NCBI RefSeq assembly: GCF_001672775.1
Contig: NZ_LZKJ01000094.1
Coordinates: 1 to 33,998 of the forward strand
Length of the DNA stretch: 33,998 nt
From: Mycobacterium kyorinense
Lineage (GTDB): Bacteria; Actinomycetota; Actinomycetes; Mycobacteriales; Mycobacteriaceae
Direction: 5' to 3'
A program made the translations under genes and the position numbers. Below the pieces are notes generated by a model, which was given only the letters and a program-made list of their open reading frames with translations, was not told where the DNA came from and made no database searches. Below, in pieces: positions 33,552 to 33,998 of this stretch. The stretch's first letter is position 1; every line of letters starts with the position of its first letter.

Positions 33552-33998
33552 GTGGCGACCACACCGAGCGGCGGGAGTTCCATCGGCTGGCCCTCGCGCC
33601 TGGAGAAGGCCCGGCTGCATTTCGTGACCGGCAAGGGGGGCACCGGCAAGTCGACGATTGCCGCCGCGCTCGCGCTGACTTTGGCGTCTGGCGGGCGCAA
33701 GGTGCTGCTTGTCGAAGTCGAAGGGCGGCAAGGGATTGCGCAACTGTTCGACGTTCCTCCGCTGCCCTACAAGGAACTCAAGATCGCGACCGCCGAGCAT
33801 GGCGGTCAGGTCAATGCGCTGGCGATAGACATCGAGGCCGCATTCCTGGAATACCTGGACATGTTCTACAACCTCGGGATCGCCGGACGGGCCATGCGCC
33901 GCATCGGCGCCGTCGAGTTCGCGACGACGATCGCGTCATACACCGGGTTCTTGGTGCCCTTGTTCATCCGGATCACCGACTCTTTGATCTTGCCGGTC
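33552..33998 (+). CDS. ArsA/GET3-like ATPase (Rv3679 ortholog), 5' part, ending in a chimeric segment
   Basis: The 5' part of an anion-transporting-ATPase-family gene, open at the right edge. The P-loop is VTGKGGTGKSTIAAAL (residues ~25-40), followed by VLLVEVEGRQGIAQLFDVPPLPYKEL. The text IEAAFLEYLDMFYNLGIAGRAMRRIGAVEFATTIA matches the family up to about base 33935. After that the plus-strand translation has no family resemblance, while the reverse complement of 33938-33998 reads TGKIKESVIRMNKGTKNPVYD, the expected later part of the same protein. The true gene therefore ends inside the window at a fold-back or inversion. In M. tuberculosis Rv3679 and Rv3680 form an ATPase pair. The GTG at 33552 is the likely start; a TTG lies at 33549. 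Confidence 0.85.
   Translation, partial: MATTPSGGSSIGWPSRLEKARLHFVTGKGGTGKSTIAAALALTLASGGRKVLLVEVEGRQGIAQLFDVPPLPYKELKIATAEHGGQVNALAIDIEAAFLEYLDMFYNLGIAGRAMRRIGAVEFATTIASYTGFLVPLFIRITDSLILPV

Noticed and set aside
1..33998. CRISPR array, tRNA or rRNA genes
   Set aside because: I saw no regularly spaced repeats and no tRNA or rRNA signature on either strand.

Overview
The window is a high-GC mycobacterial chromosome segment. Outside one insertion, gene content and order match the Mycobacterium tuberculosis interval Rv3655c to Rv3679: tad/Flp pilus genes, ssd, a HAD phosphatase, dppABCD, acs, a secreted protease, a holin-like membrane protein, ephE, marP, a CoA Nudix hydrolase, a thioredoxin-like protein, nth, a small membrane protein, crp, a metallo-beta-lactamase-fold hydrolase, RidA, a DUF4177 protein and an ArsA-like ATPase. 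The orthologies come from recognising the translated proteins and the order of the genes. No database search was run.

Layout. Positions 1-2092 (minus strand) hold the distal tad operon: tadE-like, flp pilin, tadC, tadB and the last 58 codons of tadA. Positions 2099-13489 are an 11.4 kb insertion. Positions 13490-15555 (minus) continue with the rest of tadA and ssd. The insertion therefore splits tadA. Removing 2093-13489 and joining 2092 to 13490 restores one open frame that reads AAAVQVLVHV across the join and overlaps the tadB start.

The insertion is a Tn554-type element. It has two tyrosine recombinases in series (TnpA-like and TnpB-like) and a small HTH/coiled-coil TnpC-like protein, with overlapping stops and starts. 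The two ends carry facing GATAA/TTATC arms beside 6-bp cores that differ (CGCGCG on the left, GACCGC on the right). On its left it carries an unrecognised 233-aa protein and an XRE-ImmA/IrrE metallopeptidase. On its right it carries an MmpL transporter with a DUF6188-like protein, a hotdog thioesterase and a TetR regulator. The two intergenic regions of the right cargo share three sequence blocks, which suggests one TetR-controlled efflux module.

Two conserved mycobacterial small RNAs flank the HAD phosphatase gene. The 6C/B11 RNA (minus, about 15688-15784) has two hairpins with C6 and C7 loops. The Ms1/MTS2823 RNA (plus, about 16920-17215) has a strong terminal hairpin and, inside its promoter, a near-perfect CRP half-site pair. 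CRP itself is encoded at 31356-32030.

Positions 17253-33552 are ordinary conserved chromosome: the dipeptide ABC importer divergent from acetyl-CoA synthetase, the acid-resistance protease marP in an overlapping operon with the Nudix, thioredoxin-like and endonuclease III genes, and crp. The last ~61 bases (about 33938-33998) read as the reverse complement of the expected continuation of the ATPase gene, so the window ends in a fold-back chimera or an inversion breakpoint.
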